NCBI GenBank assembly: GCA_947650285.1
Contig: CANTFL010001468.1
Location: 62,001 to 126,000, forward strand
Origin: Hyaloperonospora brassicae
Taxonomy: Eukaryota > Oomycota > Peronosporomycetes > Peronosporales > Peronosporaceae
DNA length: 64,000 nt
Reading direction: 5' to 3'
Below, piece after piece: positions 9,554-20,315 of this stretch (position 1 is its first letter; every line of letters starts with the position of its first letter). The position numbers and the translations under genes are program-made. The notes under the pieces are model-generated. The model was given only the letters and a program-made list of their open reading frames with translations, ran no database searches and was not told the DNA's origin.

Positions 9554-12500
9554 TTCATGCGCGTTTCAGAAACGTTAATGAGTAGTTCATGCGTGTTTCC
9601 GAAACATTGTTGATGCACGAGCCAGAAACATACGTACATGTAGCTCGTGGAAGAGCAGAAAGGATCGTCGTCAAGCCGGTAGACAAGACAACAAAGTATC
9701 GTTCGTATCGATGGTTCCTTCTGCCGCATTTGTCATTCAAACCTTACGTTGGCTTGTCACCCCTTATTTCGTGCAAGCATTACACCTCCGCTCGAACAAT
9801 GTCGTCGTGGTCCCGTCGAGGCTTCTAATGTAGTCCATCGGTCCAGTTCGTGACGGTTGTCCTTGCAGCTCAGCATATCCCCGAATTCGCAACGTCGTGC
9901 CCCAGCACGTGCTATTAAGACCGTCATACACCGCATCGACCAGACTTGGTGAGGGTCTCCTCGCGATGACTTTGTATTGCTTTACGAGAAGGTCGTAGAG
10001 CCTTCTTGCTTCCGGCAGTGATCCGTGTTCGTTTTGCTTAGCGCTTGTGCAATTACATGGGCGATGCGGTTGTATCAAATACAGAAACGCTTTTCGATCG
10101 GAAAGCAGGCAAGTGGGGGGGGCTCTTCATGGTTGTAGAGATGTCCTAAGATGTCAAGCGGAGTGAGCCGTTTCAACGGCATCTCCTTCATCGAGATGCC
10201 AGGGTCTCACGAATGATATAGATGCCGTTGTGAATCGTGCGTCGCTCCAACATGATACGCGAGTCCCGCGAAGGTCCACTAGACACAAAGGTTGTGTCGC
10301 CTTGCACGTCCCCCGCACTCTTGCTAACAGTCTGATCTCTTGGTATCGGCCACGGCAATCGGCACAGCCGATCGATGCTTTGTATGCATGTGAAGCAGCA
10401 CAGCCAACAGCATGTGCAACACTCCAAATATATTGACAATCAGCTTCTTGCACATCCCCCCTCCATTATTACTCAATAGTACTTCTACGGCTAAGCAAGA
10501 CACCTAAGCTGCTCACGAGAATATTATCATCGAGCCATAAAAGCTCCAAGCTTTGATGGTCCCCTCTCTGTGCCCGTCATCACACTTGCCTTATCATCCA
10601 ATGGAAAGCTTGTCCACGGGATACGTACGCTTGCCAACGCCAGCGCAGTAGCGGCTACACGGTCTGCACATGCGGTTGTCCTCAAGTCGGTTCGTGACCA
10701 CGGACTTGTTAGCATCACGTACGACGAAAGAGAGTGAGACCAATAAAAGCATTCGTGGGCTACAGAGCAGAGCATAGCACCCATGAAGCAGAGTTATATG
10801 CTTGTTGGTTGCTCCTGTTTGCTATGAGTCTCGTTCCACCTCGGTCTATCTTTGAATTATGCCTTCAGCAGGCGCACATTATCGATACGACATCATCGAG
10901 CAACCCTTCAGCAGTTGCTTGAGTACGTTCGTGGCCGGGCGAATTCCACATCCAATATACATTATTAGAGCGATGCGTGAGATGCGTCTTGCGCTATTTC
11001 ATTTGTGCGGGGTAGATGTGCTATGCATTTACGATGCTTCACGCCATCGTGCCCGAAGCTGTGTCACTCTTATTGTCCACGATGTCCAAATTTCGTTTCG
11101 CCCATCACATTGACGAGCACCAATTGAAGTAGTTCTTCAACCTTTGTCAAACCTCCTTGGTGCGATAGAGTACACCCTAAACAAAATCGTGGACAGGGCA
11201 AGAAGTGCGTGCTAAACGACCAGCAGTCTTTCAGGCTGACCGCATCCAATGCCAGAGTATCTGTGCTGTAAATGTGTCAGGGTCGCACGGCTAGGCGCTA
11301 CGCGTTCATCTTGGCGTCTGAGGAGCTTCAACCTTGGTAGAACAAGCGGTGTAACAGTAAAGACACACGAGCTTCTCTCATCAACATGGATCCTTCCGAC
11401 AGTAGCAACATATCAAGTCGCGCGTTGCATGCATCGCAACACTATTGAACACACTCGTATATATCATCACCCAGGGTCGCCATCTAATGTATATGGCTAA
11501 ACTCCAAGCTCCTGTCCGGTTTTCTTCGGGAGTGGCCAGCCGAAAGGCGTAGCTAACAAAGCATTTGTTGATGACTTCCATCTTTCGTCAGCTCGCAGAA
11601 AGGTGCCCCACATCGGAAATAACGTGGCCATCGAGGACAATTCTTTCGGCATGTGTGACAGATACTCCACTCGACCTGCCAGGTGTTTTGGTAGGACTAA
11701 AAAGCACGGTTGGCACGGTGTGCGTAGTATCGTATTCCCTACGATAAATTCCCCTTTGATCCGTCAACTGTTCAGATGGGCGCTCGTGTTCGCCGCAGAG
11801 CGGCAACGGGACCTGGTCACCGCAGTTCACTATCAGGCACCTCCGATAACTACTCGCAAGACACGTAGCGATCGACCGCAACGGAGTCGCGTTACGACCC
11901 GCGCCCGTCTAGCTGCAGCCACGCGCCTTGTGGAGCTGCAAATCGTGCGATGGCAACACCCGAGCCATGTCAAGTCGTCGTTGTGACGCTCCAACCGTGG
12001 AAAGGGTCAAGCATCTGGCGTTTATGTGAAGTTGAGTGCAACGAAAGACCGTTCGACAGCGTGCACCTTACCAGGCTGACGAGGGTCAGCACTCTCAGCA
12101 ACGAGGTTTCCACAAGATCATGAATTGTTCTTACGCAGCGACGCGATCGATTTCGTCGTCGATACAACCCAGGAGACTTGTGTACTTTGACGAAGGAAGT
12201 TCCGTGCAATCAGGGTCGCTGACACCACATTTCAATCATCCATCCTTGATGCGGACTGCGGACGGCAGGGGTACCACAACGTGTCAGCGCTTTGTCAACG
12301 AAGCGGCCATCATACCGAGGCGGGACTGGTGGTCCATGTGGTTGAGCTGCATCAGTCATGCACACCACTAGGTAGCGGAGGTAGTCGGCGGAGGCCGTCT
12401 GCGACTCGTCGGATCCATTCGTTGGCGCTGGACGTCCTGAATACCGCAACTTATGTGCGCTGAACAGATGCGTACCCACCCTTCTCCGGCTTATGAGACG

Positions 12501-12875
12501 ACCAAATTGTGCGTCACATCGCGCTTCATTCACTAGCAGCTTCCATTACGCTTCCTTCCGTCACGACATGTCCATCAACTCCACTGTCTTGCAGACAAAG
12601 GTCAATCGTGAAGCGGTCCATCCGTATGTGCAGTCGCACACAATCTGGCAACTTTCTTGACTGCTCGAGTCGAAACCATCCGTCGTAGAGCATTTGGAAG
12701 TGCAAGCACATCGTACCACCTCATTCTTGAAGACGACGAGCGTCTCTTTCGATCACTTGTCGTGATACGAGAAACGTATCCATGCGTCCATGACAGCTGG
12801 CATGATAAAGACAAGCAAGAACACAGCGTCACAACACTTTTTGACCTGTTTGCTCCAGACACCCATCGATACAAG
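9554..12875. other. Spacer between protease copies 1 and 2
   Basis: Uninterrupted version of the array spacer, without copia, and so the reference empty site (ATAAAAGCTCC near 10538). Open frames of 60-127 codons on both strands recur identically in each unit because the units are near-identical; recurrence here is not evidence of coding. No domain was recognised. Confidence 0.6.
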
Positions 12876-14204
12876 ATGCAGTGGCTTTTTCTGATTCTCC
12901 TGACCAGCCTTGCAACTATGGGCATTGTCGCGAAAGCAACAGGCCAAGAAGTGGAAATCCTAATCGGCGCGGGGTGCGCCTTCTCCAACTACTCGACATT
13001 GCCGAAAGCGACTGCAAGCGAGCCTTCCTATCGTCTACAACTTGACCCTGGGCTTGGGAAGGGCATCTACGTGCTGTATTTCGCGCACTTCAATCTCCCT
13101 GAATCCGATGTGCTCGTACTGAGAGCTTCCGAGGGTACAGAGACCAAACCACCGGTGGCAGTGCTGTCGGGAAAGAACGCAACGGGTGCATTTTATTCGA
13201 CCGCGATATCTGGAAACGGAGTCGTCCTAGAGCTTTTCAAGACTCCAGTGCCTGGTCAATCTCGCTCGACTTCGTGTCGAGGCTTCACTATTAGTCGGTT
13301 TCTTTTTACTCCCCAAGCACTCGTAGATGAGGCTCAACATTTGCAAGTAGCTGTCGAGGTGCCACTAACCAACCTCACCAGCATGACCGACACCGATGAC
13401 AACGATCATATCAACAATGAAAGTCTCTGTGGCGCGGATGAATCCGTTGAAGCTGCTTGTGCGCCGAGTGCTACCAACAGTGCTGAGGGAGAGATCATGC
13501 TGGCCAAGTCACGACTGGTGGCACGACTGTCGATAATCAAGGATAACGGCATGGTAATCGCCTACTGCACGGGCTGGCTACTTGGTTGCGAGGGTCACTT
13601 GATCACGAATCAGCACTGCATCAGCAACAACCAAGATGCGCTCAATACGAAGGTCGAGTTTCTTGCTCAGTCGACGAGTTGCGGAGGCGGTGAAGCTTGT
13701 GACTCTCGTGGTGCATGTCCGGGACCCATCGGGGTGGCGTCTACAACGCTTGTGGCTGCGTCGGAAGAATTGGACTATGCGGTGGTTCGAATCGGTACCA
13801 ACGACACTGTCACGAATTTGTCTGGATTGTATGAGAAGACGGGTGGATATCTACAGCTACGCGCATCGGGAGCAGTGCTGAAGGAAAGCATTTACATTCC
13901 CCAGCATCCTCTCGGCTATGGCAAACGCATTGCATGGCTATATAATGGTCAACCGGGACGTGTAGAATCGCTCACGGTCACTGAATGCCGCGAAGGCGAC
14001 GTGGGCTACTACATCGATACCCAAGAAGGAGCGTCAGGCTCACCGATCCTTGGTACGAGTGACCATACTGTCATCGCGATGCACCACTGCGGTGGCTGCT
14101 TGAATGGTGCTATCCCAGCGCAATCGATCATCGAGGATCTCGCCGCAAAAGGCGTTTTGCCGAAATGCTCCGTCGCGAAAGCAGAGCAGCCCCATAACGA
14201 GTAG
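12876..14204 (+). CDS. Secreted trypsin-like serine protease with CUB-like N-terminal region (copy 2)
   Basis: Same 442-residue protein as copy 1, with signal peptide, CUB-like region and intact H247/D300/S387 triad. Within the mature protein it shares NYST, GKG, PPVAV, GKN and LTS with copy 3 against copy 1, and alone has SRLVA where the others have SRPVA. Three replacements unique to this copy (T to P, Y to H, R to W) fall in the 73-codon open stretch upstream of the ATG, which supports treating that stretch as untranslated. The promoter lies in the shared spacer, so expression control should be common to all copies. Confidence 0.88.
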   Translation: MQWLFLILLTSLATMGIVAKATGQEVEILIGAGCAFSNYSTLPKATASEPSYRLQLDPGLGKGIYVLYFAHFNLPESDVLVLRASEGTETKPPVAVLSGKNATGAFYSTAISGNGVVLELFKTPVPGQSRSTSCRGFTISRFLFTPQALVDEAQHLQVAVEVPLTNLTSMTDTDDNDHINNESLCGADESVEAACAPSATNSAEGEIMLAKSRLVARLSIIKDNGMVIAYCTGWLLGCEGHLITNQHCISNNQDALNTKVEFLAQSTSCGGGEACDSRGACPGPIGVASTTLVAASEELDYAVVRIGTNDTVTNLSGLYEKTGGYLQLRASGAVLKESIYIPQHPLGYGKRIAWLYNGQPGRVESLTVTECREGDVGYYIDTQEGASGSPILGTSDHTVIAMHHCGGCLNGAIPAQSIIEDLAAKGVLPKCSVAKAEQPHNE

Positions 14205-17200
14205 TTCATGCGCGTTTCAGAAACGTTAATGAGTAGTTCATGCGTGTTTCCGAAACATTGTTGATGCACGAGCCAGAAACATACGTACATGTAGCTCGTG
14301 GAAGAGCAGAAAGGATCGTCGTCAAGCCGGTAGACAAGACAACAAAGTATCGTTCGTATCGATGGTTCCTTCTGCCGCATTTGTCATTCAAACCTTACGT
14401 TGGCTTGTCACCCCTTATTTCGTGCAAGCATTACACCTCCGCTCGAACAATGTCGTCGTGGTCCCGTCGAGGCTTCTAATGTAGTCCATCGGTCCAGTTC
14501 GTGACGGTTGTCCTTGCAGCTCAGCATATCCCCGAATTCGCAACGTCGTGCCCCAGCACGTGCTATTAAGACCGTCATACACCGCATCGACCAGACTTGG
14601 TGAGGGTCTCCTCGCGATGACTTTGTATTGCTTTACGAGAAGGTCGTAGAGCCTTCTTGCTTCCGGCAGTGATCCGTGTTCGTTTTGCTTAGCGCTTGTG
14701 CAATTACATGGGCGATGCGGTTGTATCAAATACAGAAACGCTTTTCGATCGGAAAGCAGGCAAGTGGGGGGGGGCTCTTCATGGTTGTAGAGATGTCCTA
14801 AGATGTCAAGCGGAGTGAGCCGTTTCAACGGCATCTCCTTCATCGAGATGCCAGGGTCTCACGAATGATATAGATGCCGTTGTGAATCGTGCGTCGCTCC
14901 AACATGATACGCGAGTCCCGCGAAGGTCCACTAGACACAAAGGTTGTGTCACCTTGCACGTCCCCCGCACTCTTGCTAACAGTCTGATCTCTTGGTATCG
15001 GCCACGGCAATCGGCACAGCCGATCGATGCTTTGTATGCATGTGAAGCAGCACAGCCAACAGCATGTGCAACACTCCAAATATATTGACAATCAGCTTCT
15101 TGCACATCCCCCCTCCATTATTACTCAATAGTACTTCTACGGCTAAGCAAGACACCTAAGCTGCTCACGAGAATATTATCATCGAGCCATAAAAGCTCCA
15201 AGCTTTGATGGTCCCCTCTCTGTGCCCGTCATCACACTTGCCTTATCATCCAATGGAAAGCTTGTCCACGGGATACGTACGCTTGCCAACGCCAGCGCAG
15301 TAGCGGCTACACGGTCTGCACATGCGGTTGTCCTCAAGTCGGTTCGTGACCACGGACTTGTTAGCATCACGTACGACGAAAGAGAGTGAGACCAATAAAA
15401 GCATTCGTGGGCTACAGAGCAGAGCATAGCACCCATGAAGCAGAGTTATATGCTTGTTGGTTGCTCCTGTTTGCTATGAGTCTCGTTCCACCTCGGTCTA
15501 TCTTTGAATTATGCCTTCAGCAGGCGCACATTATCGATACGACATCATCGAGCAACCCTTCAGCAGTTGCTTGAGTACGTTCGTGGCCGGGCGAATTCCA
15601 CATCCAATATACATTATTAGAGCGATGCGTGAGATGCGTCTTGCGCTATTTCATTTGTGCGGGGTAGATGTGCTATGCATTTACGATGCTTCACGCCATC
15701 GTGCCCGAAGCTGTGTCACTCTTATTGTCCACGATGTCCAAATTTCGTTTCGCCCATCACATTGACGAGCACCAATTGAAGTAGTTCTTCAACCTTTGTC
15801 AAACCTCCTTGGTGCGATAGAGTACACCCTAAACAAAATCGTGGACAGGGCAAGAAGTGCGTGCTAAACGACCAGCAGTCTTTCAGGCTGACCGCATCCA
15901 ATGCCAGAGTATCTGTGCTGTAAATGTGTCAGGGTCGCACGGCTAGGCGCTACGCGTTCATCTTGGCGTCTGAGGAGCTTCAACCTTGGTAGAACAAGCG
16001 GTGTAACAGTAAAGACACACGAGCTTCTCTCATCAACATGGATCCTTCCGACAGTAGCAACATATCAAGTCGCGCGTTGCATGCATCGCAACACTATTGA
16101 ACACACTCGTATATATCATCACCCAGGGTCGCCATCTAATGTATATGGCTAAACTCCAAGCTCCTGTCCGGTTTTCTTCGGGAGTGGCCAGCCGAAAGGC
16201 GTAGCTAACAAAGCATTTGTTGATGACTTCCATCTTTCGTCAGCTCGCAGAAAGGTGCCCCACATCGGAAATAACGTGGCCATCGAGGACAATTCTTTCG
16301 GCATGTGTGACAGATACTCCACTCGACCTGCCAGGTGTTTTGGTAGGACTAAAAAGCACGGTTGGCACGGTGTGCGTAGTATCGTATTCCCTACGATAAA
16401 TTCCCCTTTGATCCGTCAACTGTTCAGATGGGCGCTCGTGTTCGCCGCAGAGCGGCAACGGGACCTGGTCACCGCAGTTCACTATCAGGCACCTCCGATA
16501 ACTACTCGCAAGACACGTAGCGATCGACCGCAACGGAGTCGCGTTACGACCCGCGCCCGTCTAGCTGCAGCCACGCGCCTTGTGGAGCTGCAAATCGTGC
16601 GATGGCAACACCCGAGCCATGTCAAGTCGTCGTTGTGACGCTCCAACCGTGGAAAGGGTCAAGCATCTGGCGTTTATGTGACGTTGAGTGCAACGAAAGA
16701 CCGTTCGACAGCGTGCACCTTACCAGGCTGACGAGGGTCAGCACTCTCAGCAACGAGGTTTCCACAAGATCATGAATTGTTCTTACGCAGCGACGCGATC
16801 GATTTCGTCGTCGATACAACCCAGGAGACTTGTGTACTTTGACGAAGGAAGTTCCGTGCAATCAGGGTCGCTGACACCACATTTCAATCATCCATCCTTG
16901 ATGCGGACTGCGGACGGCAGGGGTACCACAACGTGTCAGCGCTTTGTCAACGAAGCGGCCATCATACCGAGGCGGGACTGGTGGTCCATGTGGTTGAGCT
17001 GCATCAGTCATGCACACCACTAGGTAGCGGAGGTAGTCGGCGGAGGCCGTCTGCGACTCGTCGGATCCATTCGTTGGCGCTGGACGTCCTGAATACCGCA
17101 ACTTATGTGCGCTGAACAGATGCGTACCCACCCTTCTCCGGCTTATGAGACGACCAAATTGTGCGTCACATCGCGCTTCATTCACTAGCAGCTTCCATTA

Positions 17201-17527
17201 CGCTTCCTTCCGTCACGACATGTCCATCAACTCCACTGTCTTGCAGACAAAGGTCAATCGTGAAGCGGTCCATCCGTATGTGCAGTCGCACACAATCTGG
17301 CAACTTTCTTGACTGCTCGAGTCGAAACCATCCGTCGTAGAGCATTTGGAAGTGCAAGCACATCGTACCACCTCATTCTTGAAGACGACGAGCGTCTCTT
17401 TCGATCACTTGTCGTGATACGAGAAACGTATACATGCGTCTATGACAGCAGGCATGATAAAGACAAGCAAGAACACAGCGTCACAACACTTTTTGACCTG
17501 TTTGCTCCAGACACCCATCGATACAAG
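14205..17527. other. Spacer between protease copies 2 and 3
   Basis: Almost identical to the preceding spacer apart from single-base changes and G-run length. Nothing beyond the shared array sequence was seen in it. Confidence 0.6.
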
Positions 17528-18856
17528 ATGCAGTGGCTTTTTCTGATTCTCCTGACCAGCCTTGCAACTATGGGCATTGTCGCGAAAGCAACAGGCCAAG
17601 AAGTGGAAATCCTAATCGGCGCGGGGTGCGCCTTCTCCAACTACTCGACATTGCCGAAAGCGACTGCAAGCGAGCCTTCCTATCGTCTACAACTTGACCC
17701 TGGGCTTGGGAAGGGCATCTACGTGCTGTATTTCGCGCACTTCAATCTCCCTGAATCCGATGTGCTCGTACTGAGAGCTTCCGAGGGTACAGAGACCAAA
17801 CCACCGGTGGCAGTGCTGTCGGGAAAGAACGCAACGGGTGCATTTTATTCGACCGCGATATCTGGAAACGGAGTCGTCCTAGAGCTTTTCAAGACTCCAG
17901 TGCCTGGTCAATCTCGCTCGACTTCGTGTCGAGGCTTCACTATTAGTCGGTTTCTTTTTACTCCCCAAGCACTCGTAGATGAGGCTCAACATTTGCAAGT
18001 AGCTGTCGAGGTGCCACTAACCAACCTCACCAGCATGACCGACACCGATGACAACGATCATATCAACAATGAAAGTCTCTGTGGCGCGGATGAATCCGTT
18101 GAAGCTGCTTGTGCGCCGAGTGCTACCAACAGTGCTGAGGGAGAGATCATGCTGGCCAAGTCACGACCGGTGGCACGACTGTCGATAATCAAGGATAACG
18201 GCATGGTAATCGCCTACTGCACGGGCTGGCTACTTGGTTGCGAGGGTCACTTGATCACGAATCAGCACTGCATCAGCAACAACCAAGATGCGCTCAATAC
18301 GAAGGTCGAGTTTCTTGCTCAGTCGACGAGTTGCGGAGGCGGTGAAGCTTGTGACTCTCGTGGTGCATGTCCGGGACCCATCGGGGTGGCGTCTACAACG
18401 CTTGTGGCTGCGTCGGAAGAATTGGACTATGCGGTGGTTCGAATCGGTACCAACGACACTGTCACGAATTTGTCTGGATTGTATGAGAAGACGGGTGGAT
18501 ATCTACAGCTACGCGCATCGGGAGCAGTGCTGAAGGAAAGCATTTACATTCCCCAGCATCCTCTCGGCTATGGCAAACGCATTGCATGGCTATATAATGG
18601 TCAACCGGGACGTGTAGAATCGCTCACGGTCACTGAATGCCGCGAAGGCGACGTGGGCTACTACATCGATACCCAAGAAGGAGCGTCAGGCTCACCGATC
18701 CTTGGTACGAGTGACCATACTGTCATCGCGATGCACCACTGCGGTGGCTGCTTGAATGGTGCTATCCCAGCGCAATCGATCATCGAGGATCTCGCCGCAA
18801 AAGGCGTTTTGCCGAAATGCTCCGTCGCGAAAGCAGAGCAGCCCCATAACGAGTAG
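17528..18856 (+). CDS. Secreted trypsin-like serine protease with CUB-like N-terminal region (copy 3)
   Basis: The last complete gene of the array, 442 residues with the same signal peptide and triad. The mature protein differs from copy 2 only at the SRPVA/SRLVA position, while its upstream leader matches copy 1 rather than copy 2. This mosaic pattern suggests gene conversion between units. Downstream, the copy-specific expansion of a 20-bp motif begins 25 bp after the stop. Function as for the other copies; an intact enzyme is expected. Confidence 0.88.
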   Translation: MQWLFLILLTSLATMGIVAKATGQEVEILIGAGCAFSNYSTLPKATASEPSYRLQLDPGLGKGIYVLYFAHFNLPESDVLVLRASEGTETKPPVAVLSGKNATGAFYSTAISGNGVVLELFKTPVPGQSRSTSCRGFTISRFLFTPQALVDEAQHLQVAVEVPLTNLTSMTDTDDNDHINNESLCGADESVEAACAPSATNSAEGEIMLAKSRPVARLSIIKDNGMVIAYCTGWLLGCEGHLITNQHCISNNQDALNTKVEFLAQSTSCGGGEACDSRGACPGPIGVASTTLVAASEELDYAVVRIGTNDTVTNLSGLYEKTGGYLQLRASGAVLKESIYIPQHPLGYGKRIAWLYNGQPGRVESLTVTECREGDVGYYIDTQEGASGSPILGTSDHTVIAMHHCGGCLNGAIPAQSIIEDLAAKGVLPKCSVAKAEQPHNE

Positions 18857-19718
18857 TTCATGCGCGTTTCAGAAACGTTAACGAGTAGTTCATGCGTGTT
18901 TCGAGTAGTTCATGCGTGTTTCGAGTAGTTCATGCGTGTTTCCGAAACATTGTTGATGCACGAGCCAGAAACATACGTACATGTAGCTCGTGGAAGAGCA
19001 GAAAGGATCGTCGTCAAGCCGGTAGACAAGACAACAAAGTATCGTTCGTATCGATGGTTCCTTCTACCGCATTTGTCATTCAAACCTTACGTTGGCTTGT
19101 CACCCCTTATTTCGTGCAAGCATTACACCTCCGCTCGAACAATGTCGTCGTGGTCCCGTCGAGGCTTCTAATGTAGTCCATCGGTCCAGTTCGTGACGGT
19201 TGTCCTTGCAGCTCAGCATATCCCCGAATTCGCAACGTCGTGCCCCAGCACGTGCTATTAAGACCGTCATGCACCGCATCGACCAGACTTGGTGAGGGTC
19301 TCCTCGCAATGACTTTGTATTGCTTTACGAGAAGGTCGTAGAGCCTTCTTGCTTCCGGCAGTGATCCGTGTTCGTTTTGCTTAGCGCTTGTGCAATTACA
19401 TGGGCGATGCGGTTGTATCAAATACAGAAACGCTTTTCGATCGGAAAGCAGGCAAGTGGGGGGGCTCTTCATGGTTGTAGAGATGTCCTAAGATGTCAAG
19501 CGGAGTGAGCCGTTTCAACGGCATCTCCTTCATCGAGATGCCAGGGTCTCACGAATGATGTAGATGCCGTTGTGAATCGTGCGTCGCTCCAACATGATAC
19601 GCGAGTCCCGCGAAGGTCCACTAGACACAAAGGTTGTATCGCCTTACACGTCCCCCGCACTCTTGCTAACAGTCTGATCTCTTGGTATCGGCCACGGCAA
19701 TCGGCACAGCCGATCGAT
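18857..19718. other. Truncated last spacer of the array
   Basis: It matches the start of the unit spacer for about 860 bp and stops after CCGATCGAT. The rest of the spacer and any further unit are absent, so this is the right-hand edge of the array. Confidence 0.85.
18882..18941 (+). repeat. 20-bp motif in three tandem copies
   Basis: CGAGTAGTTCATGCGTGTTT is present three times in a row. The other units have this motif once at the same place, so it is a private expansion in the last unit. Confidence 0.95.
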
Positions 19719-20100
19719 TCTTCGATATGTTCTTGAAGGTGAGGATCATTGAGATACGATGAAAGGACGTCGCTGTCCGTGACCGGTACGTTCCTTTCTA
19801 CACTAAACGGAAATACGTACGAAGGGGCGATTAATTGCGACAGAAATAAGTTGCCGATAAAGGATGAGACATCCTAATGTAGTACTTGTTAAGCACTGGC
19901 GTCATCGAGCCGGCTAATACGGCGTAACCGTGGGTTCGCACCTGTAGGTGCGTAGATGTTCAGTGCCCGACGTCACTGACTAAGATCAGGCGAATCCTTC
20001 CATTTGGCCCAGGTGTCGTCCGCTGACGTCTGGACCTTATGAGAGGAGTCCATAGTAATGTTGGCGGCTCGATCGGCCATCTTATTAAAATTTCGGTAGT
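19719..20100. other. Unassigned stretch between array edge and gypsy LTR remnant
   Basis: It fits neither the array unit nor the outer part of the gypsy LTR seen at 27349-27743. It holds one perfect short hairpin (CGCACCT at 19937-19943 with AGGTGCG at 19946-19952) of the kind that fills the neighbouring gypsy element, so at least its right half may be a diverged LTR of that family. Confidence 0.4.
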
Positions 20101-20183
20101 GGTGCTGTAAAATATATGACGTAATATTCTTTATTGTCAAATTGTTTGAATGACAATTTCATGTAACGGGCTACCCCGTTACA
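20101..20183 (-). repeat. 3' LTR remnant of the gypsy element
   Basis: Only the inner 83 bp align with the right-hand LTR, ending in the hairpin TGTAACGGG-CTAC-CCCGTTACA (20162-20183). The same 22 bases end the solo LTR at 54919. Confidence 0.8.
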
Positions 20184-20197
20184 TCACCCCTCCCTTA
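20184..20197 (-). other. Polypurine tract of the gypsy element
   Basis: On the minus strand TAAGGGAGGGGTGA abuts the 3' LTR, as expected for the plus-strand primer. Confidence 0.75.
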
Positions 20198-20315
20198 TCT
20201 GATAGTCACCGTGAGACTATCGAAAACTTGGTGGCCACCCGTTGGACACCAGTGGGACAGGGAGCACTTGTTTGGTCAGACCCATTCACTCCTGACCTTG
20301 CCTCGCATAGTTAAC

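Larger units (their letters stand above)
1..19718 (+). repeat. Tandem array of a 4.65-kb protease-gene unit
   Basis: The same block recurs with its start at 1, 9457, 14108 and 18760. The intact period is 4651-4652 bp, and the first interval is longer only because a copia element sits in it. Copies differ by scattered single bases and by the length of a G-run (near 660, 10118, 14767 and 19459). Each unit holds one secreted protease gene and about 3.3 kb of spacer. The array enters from the left edge of the window and stops abruptly at 19718, after which the sequence no longer matches the unit. Homogeneity this high means recent amplification or ongoing gene conversion. Confidence 0.97.

Noticed and set aside
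14415..14843. 142-codon minus-strand frame recurring in each array spacer
   Set aside because: Recurrence only reflects near-identity of the units. No domain, and equal-length rivals lie on the other strand.
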